Source of the DNA: an uncultured Eubacteriaceae bacterium
Lineage (GTDB): Bacteria > Bacillota > Clostridia > Eubacteriales > UBA1433
Direction of reading: 5' to 3'
Assembly: GCA_937880125.1 (NCBI GenBank)
Contig: CALFLU010000109.1
Span: 1 to 31,916 of the forward strand
DNA length: 31,916 nucleotides
Shown: positions 16,255-24,960 of the stretch, in pieces
How positions within the stretch are numbered: the stretch's first letter is position 1
Layout: every line of letters begins with the position of its first letter
Program-made: the position numbers and the translations under genes
Notes under the pieces: model-generated
Told to the model about the DNA's origin: nothing
Database searches by the model: none
The model's input: only the letters and a program-made list of their open reading frames with translations

Positions 16255-16421
16255 CAAATTCCTCCGCAGTATTCATTATACACTATTGTCAACGCATCGC
16301 CATACTCATTTTGAAGTTACATCTCTCTCAAAAATTCTTGCGCCCGCACAGAGTGCCCCACTATGTGCCATGCTTGCCGATAATTTACTGATTTTATGAA
16401 AAAGTGCGCACTGAGAACCCA

Positions 16422-16583
16422 TCAATTCAACATCACATCTTGTTCTTCTTTTTTGTGCCACTCATGCCTCATCATCTCTTCATTAAACTTCCCGATACGC
16501 CCTTTGCCCTCTTCCAACATCACAAATAACATTTTCATTTCAATAATGTCGCTGTCGGGTCTGAAAATCATATCTAAAAAAAA
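16422..16583 (-). other. Out-of-frame C-terminal extension of the zinc-ribbon gene (frameshift at T8)
   Basis: If one T is removed from the eight-T run at 16583-16576 (minus strand), the reading frame of the upstream gene continues past its present stop for about 50 codons, beginning 'FLDMIFRPDSDIIEMKM' and ending at a TGA at 16422. The extension is charged, helical and typical of coding sequence, whereas the in-frame tail after the T run is only about 14 residues and of odd composition. The intact protein would be about 574 aa. Confidence 0.65.
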
Positions 16584-18147
16584 CTTCCATATCTTCTACG
16601 TCCCAGTATAAAATATGGGCTCCTCTGCGTCCCTGTCTCATCAATTCGCACAATTGCGAAAAACTCATCTGTGTCTCTCCCTCTCCTTTGTTGAAGGAAT
16701 AAAAAGAGCATGTCGCTTCTTTATTCAATTCTTGACGCAATATTTCGTGTCGACGTAGCACCGTTTCATACACCGTCGGCAAATTTTCTCGCCTAAATCC
16801 CGTCGTGTATCCTGCACCCAAAATCTTTCCGCTATCGGAGTATGTCCAAAAATCCGAAAAATAATAGATCCCGCCAACCGTATCGAAATATTTTTCTGCC
16901 TCAAGAATCGGAAAGTGGTACATCTTAACCCTCCACTCTCCACTGTTAGACTCTGAAGTAATGTAGCCTACTCCCTCCTGCAATCCTGCGGTGTACTTGC
17001 TGATAGGCTCGCCAACAATCGTGCCTAACCCTTTTTTGAAACCAAAGGGGTCTATTTGCGCCATATTGCCGCGCACCTCTGCTTTGGTGCCGCACTTAAC
17101 ACAAAAGGTGCCGCCTTCCACCATCTTTGCGCCGCATTTTCGACAAAATCCACCCTCTTGCCATTGTTTATTCAAAGAGTTGTCTTGCACCACAGCTGCG
17201 TCATTGTCCGCCTTGTTTTCGCCCATTTTCGCTTCCAGCTTAATCAATTGTTCGGCAAACTCCAGCGCTTTTGCCTTCTCTTTTGCATTCAAAAAATATT
17301 TTACGATATAGGCACCTTCCGCTAAGAGCTTATTGGTGATTTTTTCAGTGACTTCTCTTTGCCACCGCGCCACAAAACCCTTGATTTCAGCGTCATTCAG
17401 TTTAGGCGTTTGCACCTGACTACCATAGCGCGTCTGCATGGCAAAAGCCGCTTTCAGGTAAAACAATTCATGCACGCCCTTGGTCAGCTTGGTCTCAACA
17501 AGCGCGTCTTTATTGGCATCCAACATCTTTTGCGCCACTGCCGAGGCCTTTTGATAATCCTTTTCCTCATAGTGCCACATCAGCAATGCCCCTGTTTTCA
17601 TGTCTTTTTCGTCAAATTCATCGCCGTCTTTTTCCATAAATCGCTTATAGACCGCACCCGTGTCTTGTTGCAAAAAAAATTCCTTCTCCGTGGGCAACGG
17701 TGCCGCATAGGACTGCAAATTTTTCGCCTTCGCCGCAAGGGTCCACTTGCCCTGCTTTTCACAGTCCAGGCGCTGAAGCGCCAAGGCCAGTGAATAAGCC
17801 TGCCAATATTCTCCATAAAAACACAGCCCCGCCAGCGCATAATAGCCTTTCCAAATCCACTCTTCGTTCATCTCTTTTTTGTCTTTTATCATCCAAGACA
17901 CAGAAAGCATAATCACACCCTCTCTGCTGCCATAGGCGGTATCCGTAAATCTCTGAGAGCGAATTTCGTGCTTTTTTACATCTTTGTGAAAATTACGCCA
18001 AGTGTCTTCCACCACGGTATTAACACCCATAATCTCCGACTCATAATCCTTCAGCAATCTCTTTTCCGTGGCCTCAAAAGAATTCCCCGTCGATTTTGCA
18101 ATATAATAAATGACGAATCCGATAATGACTAAAACAAAAATTCCCAT
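16540..18147 (-). CDS. Membrane-anchored helical protein with central zinc ribbon (frame disrupted near the 3' end)
   Basis: As read, 535 aa. One N-terminal membrane helix (about 2-18) is followed by a long charged helical region, about 30-325, with tetratricopeptide-like character ('YQKASAVAQKMLDANKD'). A zinc ribbon with C335, C338, C349 and C352 follows, then a mixed C-terminal domain. It is a paralogue of the next gene upstream (18482-19879): both have 'LPTEK(E/D)F' and '(A)Q(K/R)ML(D/E)AN' at matching places. The last codons follow an eight-T run and appear to be in the wrong frame. Whether this is a mutation, a sequencing slip or programmed slippage is open. Start supported by AGAGGCGG. 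Function unknown; a cytosolic scaffold at the membrane is a guess. Confidence 0.8.
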   Translation of the reverse strand: MGIFVLVIIGFVIYYIAKSTGNSFEATEKRLLKDYESEIMGVNTVVEDTWRNFHKDVKKHEIRSQRFTDTAYGSREGVIMLSVSWMIKDKKEMNEEWIWKGYYALAGLCFYGEYWQAYSLALALQRLDCEKQGKWTLAAKAKNLQSYAAPLPTEKEFFLQQDTGAVYKRFMEKDGDEFDEKDMKTGALLMWHYEEKDYQKASAVAQKMLDANKDALVETKLTKGVHELFYLKAAFAMQTRYGSQVQTPKLNDAEIKGFVARWQREVTEKITNKLLAEGAYIVKYFLNAKEKAKALEFAEQLIKLEAKMGENKADNDAAVVQDNSLNKQWQEGGFCRKCGAKMVEGGTFCVKCGTKAEVRGNMAQIDPFGFKKGLGTIVGEPISKYTAGLQEGVGYITSESNSGEWRVKMYHFPILEAEKYFDTVGGIYYFSDFWTYSDSGKILGAGYTTGFRRENLPTVYETVLRRHEILRQELNKEATCSFYSFNKGEGETQMSFSQLCELMRQGRRGAHILYWDVEDMEVFFRYDFQTRQRHY

Positions 18148-18481
18148 AACCGCCTCTTTTCATCCTTTGCTGTATTCATTCAAACGCACCTCATGCATTT
18201 GCGCCGTTGTCCTTCTTACTTTTATCGTCGCGCCTCATCCTGCCTTTGTCAATAGCCTTGGACAGCCCGCTTATGCAGCCAACTTTTCCTTCTTAGTTTA
18301 CGCGCATTCTATTTTAGATATCTCGCTATCGCGGTCGACACAACCCGCTCTGCTCACACCACACCCCTCGAATAGCTCATTGCGTCGTTTTCTCCCAACT
18401 CACTTTCTGAACTTCTAGCGTCTCTCACACTCGCAGCCATCCATTCGCCGCTTCACCCAACCCCCTTGTGCTTATGCGGTT
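18148..18481. other. Gene-free gap between the helical zinc-ribbon paralogues
   Basis: 334 bases, purine-rich on the minus strand. No convincing promoter, terminator or small gene was found, so whether the two paralogues share a transcript is unresolved. Confidence 0.5.
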
Positions 18482-19879
18482 CTATATAATCTTCGTCCCG
18501 CATTGCTTGCAAAACACGCTGTCCATCGGCAGCTTTGTGCCGCACATGCGGCAAAACTGCACTTGCGGCGCCTGCACAGCCTCCGCTGCTGCGTTTTGAC
18601 CGCCAATTACAGATGTATCCGCTTGTTCTTGGTTGGCGTGACCTCCCCCAATTTGACTTCCCGCAGCGGCTGCTGCCGGTGCAATAAAACCTTCACCGGC
18701 AAAAATTTCTCCTTGAGCCGAACGGCTCTGCGGCGTTGTGATCCCTCTTGCCCTCGCTGCGTTTTCATAAAGCGCAAGCAGCCTGCTTGCCACACGATAA
18801 GCCGCTGCCAGCTGTCCAAAGCGCATGGCATGACTCAAAATATAACCGCCTTTTTTCAGCATTTGCGCGCTGATATCCGCGCTGATGGCCTTTTCCCATT
18901 TTTCAATTTCACCTTCCAGCAACTGAATATTGATATTGGGTTTATCTTTCAGCGGTATTTGATTTTTCATGTCCGCCTCAAAGGCTTTCTTAATAATCGA
19001 CAATTGTTTCAATTCTTTGAGCTGTTCTTCTTGTGCAGGATGAAGATGGTTCGCCTCCAACATTCTTTGCGCCACCCTGTCGGCTTTTTCCAAATCTCTA
19101 TAGTTTGTTTCCGTATAATACCAAAGTATACTGCTAGCCTGCCGCATGTCTTTTTCACCAAAATTCGCGGTCTCTTTATTGAGAAATTCAACATATCTTT
19201 CGTTGATATTTTGTCCGAGCACAAAATCTTTCTCCGTCGGCAGCAATTCTTTATATATCCCAATCGTCTTGACCTGATTTACCGCAGTCCAGTCTCCCTT
19301 TTTCATCAGGTCCGCACGTATCAGCTTTTGCGCCACATAATACGCTTCCAAATAATCCTTTCCTTTATGCAGCCCTTCGAGCAAATAATACCCTTCTTCA
19401 AGAGTCTGCCTGTCCATTGCAGCCTCTTCCGCTTTTATCCATACCGCATAGCGCTGATACAGCTGCTCGCTCGGCTCAAAGTTTTTCACTTGGCGAATCG
19501 CTCTTTTGTCCAAGTCGGTATGATGATTTTCCCAAGCGCTTTTGATTACTTTTTCCGCCCGCATAATCTCTGCCTGCAACGGCGTCATCAGTCCATTGAA
19601 GGATTTTGCAAAGGAGCCCCTGAGCAAAATGGTGTTATAAGCGATAATGCCGAGAATAACCAATCCCAAACCGCCCAGATACACGCCCCATCCCATCAAA
19701 ATACTGATGGTGTTGAACCCGAAAAACATAATCAAAACATAAGCAATCATCTTTCCTTTTGCTTCACGGGGCTCTAACGGCCTCTTATTGCCGGCGCGTA
19801 ACGCAATGGGATAAATCATAAAAAGAATGGCTCCGATCAGTGTAGTCAGTATTGTGATGGTCATATAATAATCTTCCAT
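18482..19879 (-). CDS. Multi-pass membrane-anchored helical protein with C-terminal zinc ribbon
   Basis: A 465-aa protein with three hydrophobic helices at the N-terminus (about 7-25, 43-62, 66-86), a long charged helical domain (about 95-375), a Gly/Ala-rich flexible stretch (about 385-435) and a zinc ribbon with C443, C446, C457 and C460 at the very end. AGGAGG lies just before the ATG. It shares the order and several motifs of the helical domain with the gene at 16540-18147, so these are tandem paralogues with different membrane anchors. Zinc ribbons of this kind (zinc_ribbon_2/DZANK type) are usually structural or protein-binding modules. No enzyme motif seen. Confidence 0.82.
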   Translation of the reverse strand: MEDYYMTITILTTLIGAILFMIYPIALRAGNKRPLEPREAKGKMIAYVLIMFFGFNTISILMGWGVYLGGLGLVILGIIAYNTILLRGSFAKSFNGLMTPLQAEIMRAEKVIKSAWENHHTDLDKRAIRQVKNFEPSEQLYQRYAVWIKAEEAAMDRQTLEEGYYLLEGLHKGKDYLEAYYVAQKLIRADLMKKGDWTAVNQVKTIGIYKELLPTEKDFVLGQNINERYVEFLNKETANFGEKDMRQASSILWYYTETNYRDLEKADRVAQRMLEANHLHPAQEEQLKELKQLSIIKKAFEADMKNQIPLKDKPNINIQLLEGEIEKWEKAISADISAQMLKKGGYILSHAMRFGQLAAAYRVASRLLALYENAARARGITTPQSRSAQGEIFAGEGFIAPAAAAAGSQIGGGHANQEQADTSVIGGQNAAAEAVQAPQVQFCRMCGTKLPMDSVFCKQCGTKII

Positions 19880-20230
19880 ACCCGCCTCCTGCTTTATTTG
19901 AAATTTTATTTATTCACTTTTATAAGAAAAAAATTGTTTTTATAAATAATGACCTCGATACAAAATACGTCCTGTAGTATTTTTTTATCCGTCACAACAC
20001 ACTATGTATAGGTTGTTCTGCCCCAAACAAGTGCAAACCGCATCGGTGCCATGATATACGCTACCCTAAATTTTCGCCGTTGTCCTTTGCCGTACCTGGT
20101 TCGCTTTAATAAATATATACGTCTGCCGTTTTACTGTTTTCGCGCACACAGCACCTATGTTTTTATCTCATTTTTTTCACGCTGTGACACGCAAATATCT
20201 ATCGGCAAAAAACGTCAACGTCTTTGTACC
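19880..20230. other. Gap upstream of the 465-aa gene
   Basis: About 350 AT-rich bases; TATAAA-like elements near 19915-19945 on the minus strand may hold its promoter, but none is convincing. No gene seen. Confidence 0.4.
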
Positions 20231-20280
20231 TAAAAAGGGTGCGGCACAATAGGCTCCAAACCCATACGCCGCACCCTTTT
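20231..20280 (-). terminator. Terminator of the first extracellular-zinc ribbon paralogue
   Basis: A 13-bp perfect stem (20233-20245 with 20268-20280), GC-rich, with a T run on the minus strand. Confidence 0.85.
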
Positions 20281-20324
20281 CTACGTTATATTCAATCGAC
20301 TTTTATTTCTGCTACTTATATTAT

Positions 20325-21644
20325 CTATTCTGCCTTTGTGCCGCAGTTTGTGCAAAAGACTGCGCCTTCTTCCAATACCGCACCGCAATTTTTGCAAACA
20401 GGTTTTTTCTCTACTTTCGCTCCGCACTCCGTGCAAAAGGCTGTTGTTGAAGGTATTTTTGCGCCGCATGCTGCACAATCAATTTTGTCTTCTGCCAACT
20501 GTGCAGGTGCCACGGAATCTGCAGGTTGTGCAAACTGCGGGGCAACAGGAGCCACAGGCTCTACAGGTACTGCAGGTTCTATTGGTTGTGTCGGCTGCGG
20601 AGCCACAGGTGTCACAGGCACAACCGGTTCCTCCGCTACGGGCGCTGCGGGCACAACAGGTTCAACAAATGCCGTCGGTTGCGCAGGTGGAACTTCGACA
20701 GGCGTTACAGGCGCTGCACTTTGCGGGGCAATAGGTGTTACAGGCGCTGCAGGCTGCACGGGCTGTGGGGCAACGGGTGCCACGGGTGCTGCAGGCTGCA
20801 CAGGTTGTGGGGCTACGGGCGTTACGGGTGTTGCACTTTGCACAGGTTTTGCGCCACTGTTCGGTTTTTTCTTACCAAACAGCCATATGCCTGCCACCAC
20901 CATGCCTGCTACCACAAGACCGGCAAGTATCCACAGCAAAATCGTCTTTACACCGCCGCTCGAGCTTGTTGTTACATTATTTGTGTTTGACGAAGAAGAA
21001 GTTGATCCGCCCGCAGCTGCAACCGATCTGCCGTCTGCAAAACGAACTCCTTCCAAGAACTCTTCAACATTTCCGATATCGTTCGATTTCAACGCGCTGT
21101 TATCCATGCGTGCCGTATAAATAAACAGCACCTGACCATTTGCAACAATTACATATTCACGATAGGGAAAATTTTCTCCATCCACATCATATTGAAAATA
21201 GCGATAGTTGTTGTCCTCGCCGGGATTGCCATAATAAAACGTTGCATTTTTAATCGAAGGCAGCTTTCCGTCTGTTTGTGCCTGCGAGAGAATTGATTGC
21301 ATTTCTCCTTCACTGCCTGCGTTTAATATGTCATACAGTTCGTCGATCATCTCGTCTGCAGGCCACATCTCTACGCTGATATACGTATTGGATTCGGGCA
21401 ACACATCCACATAGATGTCGTTGTTCCGCATAAAATTCATCATTTCATCATAACTGTTATACTGAATCAAAATATCCTTATCTGTCGCCGATGACGCCCT
21501 TGTCAAGACTTTCCAGTCCTGCGGAACTTTCATCGTCATGCCTGCCTCATCAAGGCGATAAATCCCCCCTGCTTCTGCGCTGATTGGCATGCAAAAACCG
21601 AACACCAAACATAAAACCATTACAATTGCTAAAAACTTTTTCAT
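20325..21644 (-). CDS. Signal peptide / extracellular domain / TM / Pro-Ala-Val linker / double zinc ribbon protein (paralogue 1)
   Basis: A 439-aa protein. Signal peptide 1-25, with 'FCMPISA' at its end; extracellular domain about 27-205 beginning with 'AGMTMKVPQDWKVLTR', reminiscent of PsbP/Mog1-like folds; Ser/Thr/Asn spacer; one membrane helix 233-256; basic stop-transfer 'GKKK'; a 120-residue linker of tandem Pro-Ala-Val-Gln repeats (265-383); two zinc ribbons, C390-C407 and C417-C434. The predicted topology puts the first domain outside and the zinc ribbons inside. It is the only paralogue with two ribbons and the longest linker. AAAGGAG precedes the ATG, and a strong conserved promoter lies 43 bases upstream. 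Function unknown; sensing outside and recruiting partners inside is inference. Confidence 0.85.
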   Translation of the reverse strand: MKKFLAIVMVLCLVFGFCMPISAEAGGIYRLDEAGMTMKVPQDWKVLTRASSATDKDILIQYNSYDEMMNFMRNNDIYVDVLPESNTYISVEMWPADEMIDELYDILNAGSEGEMQSILSQAQTDGKLPSIKNATFYYGNPGEDNNYRYFQYDVDGENFPYREYVIVANGQVLFIYTARMDNSALKSNDIGNVEEFLEGVRFADGRSVAAAGGSTSSSSNTNNVTTSSSGGVKTILLWILAGLVVAGMVVAGIWLFGKKKPNSGAKPVQSATPVTPVAPQPVQPAAPVAPVAPQPVQPAAPVTPIAPQSAAPVTPVEVPPAQPTAFVEPVVPAAPVAEEPVVPVTPVAPQPTQPIEPAVPVEPVAPVAPQFAQPADSVAPAQLAEDKIDCAACGAKIPSTTAFCTECGAKVEKKPVCKNCGAVLEEGAVFCTNCGTKAE

Positions 21645-21686
21645 GTCCCTCTCCTTTGTTTTATTGTTACCTCTTTATATGATTTC

Positions 21687-21716
21687 ATTATACAATGATT
21701 TCTTGTTCATTTTCAA
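21687..21716 (-). promoter_or_regulatory. Promoter of paralogue 1
   Basis: TTGAAA (21716-21711), 18 bases ending in CATTG, TATAAT (21692-21687). Same layout as at the other three paralogues. Confidence 0.75.
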
Positions 21717-21868
21717 GGGCGTTTTCACCTCAACCGCTCTTTTTTACCCGCAAAACTCTGTTCGTTCTTTTTTACACTCTTTCATTCACACAACCTTCTC
21801 ATCTTCCTCTTGTTCGTTCTCTTATCTGTCCCCTTTTCATATTATTAACCCTACTGCCATTATGCCGT

Positions 21869-22843
21869 TTATTTATCTTGCATCTCTTCCACCTTCATGC
21901 CGCAGCGCACACAGCGCACCGAATCCGCAGGTATGCTTTTGCCGCAACGTGCACATAGAATATTCTCCTTCTTTATCACATCTCCTCTTGCGCTGACATA
22001 TTGTGTTGTCGGCTGATTGGTCTGTTTTTTCTTGTCTACACGCATTTTATCAGAACGCCTTTGTACGTTATACCACTTTTTCCTTTTTAAGCGCACCATT
22101 CCCCATACCAATGCTACCGCAACAGCACCCAAACCCAAGACCATTATCCAACCCCACAGAACAATATTTTGCGAAGTGCTGCCTTCTGTTGCATTGGCGG
22201 CTTTTGCCTCGGGCATGTTTGCTACAACGCCGTTTTCAAATTGCACGCCCTGCATCAACTCTTCCATCACCGCAATATCGCCCTCATCCAACGCCTCTTT
22301 ACCCGGCGCGCCAATAAAAATAGTCACTGCTTGCCCGTTTGCAATTACCATATATTCTCTAAAGACCAGATTGTCCATTACTTCATCCACTTGCAAAAAA
22401 TGATAGTTGTTTTCCGCTCCGGGATTGTTCTGAAAAAATTGTTTGTTGGTATAATCGGCAAACCGCGATTCTTTGTCCACTTCCGCCAGATGCTTTTGTC
22501 GTCCTTCGTCCGTTTCCTGTTCCAACAAAACCCGAAAACTGTCCACCATTTGATATGCCGGCCACATATCAATACCTGCAATATAATCAGAATCGAGATA
22601 CATAATCAAATACCATTCTTCCTCTTCCATCATCTCGATCATTTCATTATAATCCTTAAAATGCTTTTCAATATCCTCATCATCCCGCGGCGTGTTTCGT
22701 GTGAAAACCACCCATTCCTGCGGAATCTCCATGTGCATTTTGGCCTTTTCAAAATAAAAAGCGCCTCCTGTCTCTGCGCAAACAGGCACACAAAAACAAA
22801 TCACCATGCACATCACCGCCAGCATCGCCACCGCTTTTTTCAT
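21869..22843 (-). CDS. Signal peptide / extracellular domain / TM / zinc ribbon protein (paralogue 2)
   Basis: A 324-aa protein, the shortest of the four. Signal peptide about 1-23 ('FCVPVCA'), extracellular domain about 30-205 ('KMHMEIPQEWVVFTRN', 'DMWPAYQMVD', 'NNPGAENNYHFLQ'), membrane helix about 226-250, a basic cytosolic stretch about 251-292, and one zinc ribbon with C297, C300, C311 and C314 followed by a short tail. The Pro-Ala-Val linker of paralogue 1 is absent and replaced by a short Lys/Arg/Gln-rich segment. The strongest similarity to paralogue 1 is in the extracellular domain. AAGGGAG precedes the ATG. Function unknown. Confidence 0.84.
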   Translation of the reverse strand: MKKAVAMLAVMCMVICFCVPVCAETGGAFYFEKAKMHMEIPQEWVVFTRNTPRDDEDIEKHFKDYNEMIEMMEEEEWYLIMYLDSDYIAGIDMWPAYQMVDSFRVLLEQETDEGRQKHLAEVDKESRFADYTNKQFFQNNPGAENNYHFLQVDEVMDNLVFREYMVIANGQAVTIFIGAPGKEALDEGDIAVMEELMQGVQFENGVVANMPEAKAANATEGSTSQNIVLWGWIMVLGLGAVAVALVWGMVRLKRKKWYNVQRRSDKMRVDKKKQTNQPTTQYVSARGDVIKKENILCARCGKSIPADSVRCVRCGMKVEEMQDK

Positions 22844-22887
22844 CGTTGTCTCCCTTCATCGTTTTACAAACACGTCACTGTATTTTA

Positions 22888-22917
22888 ATTATACAATGGC
22901 AAAACCCACGCTTTCAA
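22888..22917 (-). promoter_or_regulatory. Promoter of paralogue 2
   Basis: TTGAAA (22917-22912), 18 bases ending in CATTG, TATAAT (22893-22888). Confidence 0.75.
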
Positions 22918-23055
22918 GGACGTTTTAGCCCTCTAGCGTCTTTTCCCTACTCAAAATAGTACGCACACCTGTCTTTTGCCTCTTACACACTTTCCCTTTT
23001 TGACTTTTCATGACAATCCTCTCTGTAGACTTTGTTTTCTTTAATACTTAGACAT

Positions 23056-23083
23056 AAAAAAACGAGGCAAATGCCTCGTTTTT
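23056..23083 (-). terminator. Terminator of paralogue 3
   Basis: A 12-bp perfect stem (23058-23069 with 23072-23083) with CGAGGCA core and a T run on the minus strand, 16 bases past the stop codon. Confidence 0.9.
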
Positions 23084-23098
23084 CAGTATGTATACCGT

Positions 23099-24169
23099 TT
23101 ATTCTACTTTCGCACCGCAGTTACCGCAAAATTTTGTCGTCTCCGACAATTTTTCGCCGCATTGCCCGCAAAAGGCTTTGCGTCGCACCTCTTGCTGCAC
23201 AGGGGCTGCGGGCACCGTGGTTGTCTGCCCCACAGGCTGCTGCACCGGTTGCAGGGCAGGTGTCATCGGTGCAGGTGCCCCATTGTTTTGCACAGAAGTT
23301 GCCGCATCCACACGAGGTTGCGCCCTATTTGCAGCCTCTTGCATACCACTTTTCGGTTTTTTCTTTCTCAATAGCAACACCCCTGCCACTGCCACACCTG
23401 CCAACACCAAAGCCCCCAGGGCAATTAACACAATGGTGCGCACGTCCATAGTGCCTTTTGACGGTGCAGATGGCGCCACGGATGAAGATGGTGTTGACTG
23501 GTCGGGCTGATCGGTGCCACCGATGGGCTTATTCGATTGCGTTGCGCCAATTAGCGTGCCGTTATCATAGCGAATGTCTTTTAGTATTTGTTTTAACACC
23601 CCTTGGTTAAATGCGTCGAGTCGATAGGTGTCGGTGGGCATGCCATAGACAAACACTGCCTTGTCCCCCACAACGGCAACATATTGTTCCACAATATAAC
23701 TCTCGGTTCTCACTTCGTTTTTTAAATATAAATAGTTATTGTCGCCACCGACATTGCTCTCATAGAGTTCAAGTAAAGTCACATCACCTGCGGGCGCATT
23801 GATAATCATATCATTAAACAGCCTATCTCGCTCAGCTTTGTCTTCTGTGCTCAATACGTTGCGAAAATCAGTGCCCAGTCGATCCACAGACCAAATTTTC
23901 ACCCCTACCATCATCTCTGAATCGGGCAGCACTTCCATGTATACGTCATACTTTTCCATATAGGCTATCATTTCCGCATGACCCACATAGTAAATCTCAA
24001 TATTGGGATCATTTGCGGGCGTATCGCGCGTATACACCACCCAATCTTCGGGCAGAGTAACATCCATCCCCGCTTCTTCAATACGATGAGTCATGTCCAT
24101 CGCGCTCAGGGGCATACAAAAACAAAACACCACGCACAGCGCCATCAGCACCGCCAAAGCTTTTTTCAT
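23099..24169 (-). CDS. Signal peptide / extracellular domain / TM / zinc ribbon protein (paralogue 3)
   Basis: A 356-aa protein. Signal peptide about 1-23 ('FCMPLSA'), extracellular domain about 28-205 ('AGMDVTLPEDWVVYTRD', 'VLPDSEMMVGVKIW', 'GGDNNYLYLK'), Ser/Pro spacer, membrane helix 243-267, 'RKKKPKSG' stop-transfer, a Gln/Pro/Ala-rich cytosolic linker (about 278-328) and one zinc ribbon, C334, C337, C348 and C351. I start at the ATG at 24169 (AAAGGAG before it, 'MKKALA' as in paralogue 4) rather than the upstream in-frame codon at 24196. A 36-bp stretch across its start is identical to that of paralogue 4, pointing to a recent duplication. Function unknown. Confidence 0.85.
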   Translation of the reverse strand: MKKALAVLMALCVVFCFCMPLSAMDMTHRIEEAGMDVTLPEDWVVYTRDTPANDPNIEIYYVGHAEMIAYMEKYDVYMEVLPDSEMMVGVKIWSVDRLGTDFRNVLSTEDKAERDRLFNDMIINAPAGDVTLLELYESNVGGDNNYLYLKNEVRTESYIVEQYVAVVGDKAVFVYGMPTDTYRLDAFNQGVLKQILKDIRYDNGTLIGATQSNKPIGGTDQPDQSTPSSSVAPSAPSKGTMDVRTIVLIALGALVLAGVAVAGVLLLRKKKPKSGMQEAANRAQPRVDAATSVQNNGAPAPMTPALQPVQQPVGQTTTVPAAPVQQEVRRKAFCGQCGEKLSETTKFCGNCGAKVE

Positions 24170-24186
24170 ATCCGTCTCCTTTGATA
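24151..24186. repeat. 36-bp perfect direct repeat, copy 1 (start region of paralogue 3)
   Basis: Identical to 27031-27066. It covers the first codons, the start and the ribosome site. A second shared block of 23 bases covers the promoters (24212-24234 and 27103-27125). Confidence 0.9.
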
Positions 24187-24213
24187 CATTTTGCATTTTT
24201 CAATTTGTTTCTT

Positions 24214-24243
24214 ATTATACAATGTCAAAACACCTCTTTTCAA
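24214..24243 (-). promoter_or_regulatory. Promoter of paralogue 3
   Basis: TTGAAA (24243-24238), 18 bases ending in TTGACATTG, TATAAT (24219-24214). The inner TTGACA is too close to the -10 to be its -35. Confidence 0.75.
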
Positions 24244-24297
24244 GGGTGTCTAAAGGTTTCATGCTTGTTTTACGCCCCTATAAGCATTGAGTCGCCG

Positions 24298-24612
24298 TTA
24301 TGTGCTCAGCCTCAGTCCCACAACCGCCGCAATGATCAGCGCGATAAAAAAAAGCCGCTTGCCGTCTTTGGACTCTCCGTAAAAAAACATTCCCACCAGC
24401 GTTGCGCCCGCCGCACCAATGCCCGTCCACACCGCATAAGCCACCCCCAAGGGCAGACTTTTCAGTGCCAAATTCAACAGACTGAAACTCAGCGCAAATC
24501 CACCAATCAACACTGCATAAGCACTCAAACTCTTTTTTTGCACAACTCGGTTCATGCCCATGACCCCCACCACTTCGCCGATACCCGCCAATATCAAATA
24601 CACCCAAGCCAT
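24298..24612 (-). CDS. Small multidrug resistance (SMR) family transporter, second subunit
   Basis: A 104-aa protein with four membrane helices and SMR landmarks: 'MAWVYLILAGIGEVVGV' with the membrane-embedded Glu in helix 1, 'PLGVAYAVWTGIGAAG' in helix 3, and 'FFYGES' before helix 4. Its ATG overlaps the stop of the first SMR gene by one base (TAATG). Paired SMR proteins work as antiparallel heterodimers that export cationic drugs, guanidinium or similar compounds by proton antiport. It resembles YkkD/EbrB partners in arrangement. No guanidine riboswitch was recognised, so the substrate is open. Confidence 0.92.
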   Translation of the reverse strand: MAWVYLILAGIGEVVGVMGMNRVVQKKSLSAYAVLIGGFALSFSLLNLALKSLPLGVAYAVWTGIGAAGATLVGMFFYGESKDGKRLFFIALIIAAVVGLRLST

Positions 24613-24959
24613 TATGTTTGCCCTTGCCCGATGCAGTCCTGCGGCGTGGTCAGTTTTAGGCCGATAATACCGCAAAGCAGCAACACAATCAGCATGATTT
24701 TTGTCCACGAAAACGCCTCGCCGAAAAACACCATATCCACAATGTTCGTTCCCGCTGTGCCCAAGCCGGTGAAAACGGCATACACCGTGGCACAAGGCAG
24801 CGCCTTCATTGCACCCAACAACACATAAAATGACAGCACAATCATCAGCAGCGTTGCTACCCACTCATACCGGGTATTCGCGCGCGCCAGACCAATCACC
24901 CACAACACCTCAATGACGCCCGCCACATACACCAACGCCCAATGCTTATTCGTCTGCAC
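24612..24959 (-). CDS. SMR family transporter, first subunit
   Basis: A 115-aa protein with four membrane helices; 'VYVAGVIEVLWVIGL' carries the essential Glu of helix 1, 'PCATVYAVFTGLGTAGT' is helix 3, and 'FFGEAFSW' precedes helix 4. The GTG start at 24959 follows the SseB-like stop by one base, and the stop overlaps the second SMR gene, so the three genes are translationally coupled. The polar C-terminal tail after helix 4 ('TTPQDCIGQGQT') is slightly longer than in its partner. Export of a small cation or amphiphile is expected. Confidence 0.92.
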   Translation of the reverse strand: MQTNKHWALVYVAGVIEVLWVIGLARANTRYEWVATLLMIVLSFYVLLGAMKALPCATVYAVFTGLGTAGTNIVDMVFFGEAFSWTKIMLIVLLLCGIIGLKLTTPQDCIGQGQT

Positions 24960-24960
24960 T

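Noticed and set aside
18503..19777. Plus-strand 424-codon open frame
   Set aside because: Antisense to the 465-aa zinc-ribbon gene; composition rich in Phe, His, Arg and Cys is typical of a shadow frame.
20224..21120. Plus-strand 298-codon frame with a Gly-Thr-Cys-Ala repeat that looks collagen-like
   Set aside because: It is the antisense of the Pro-Ala-Val linker and extracellular domain of paralogue 1; no promoter or ribosome site.
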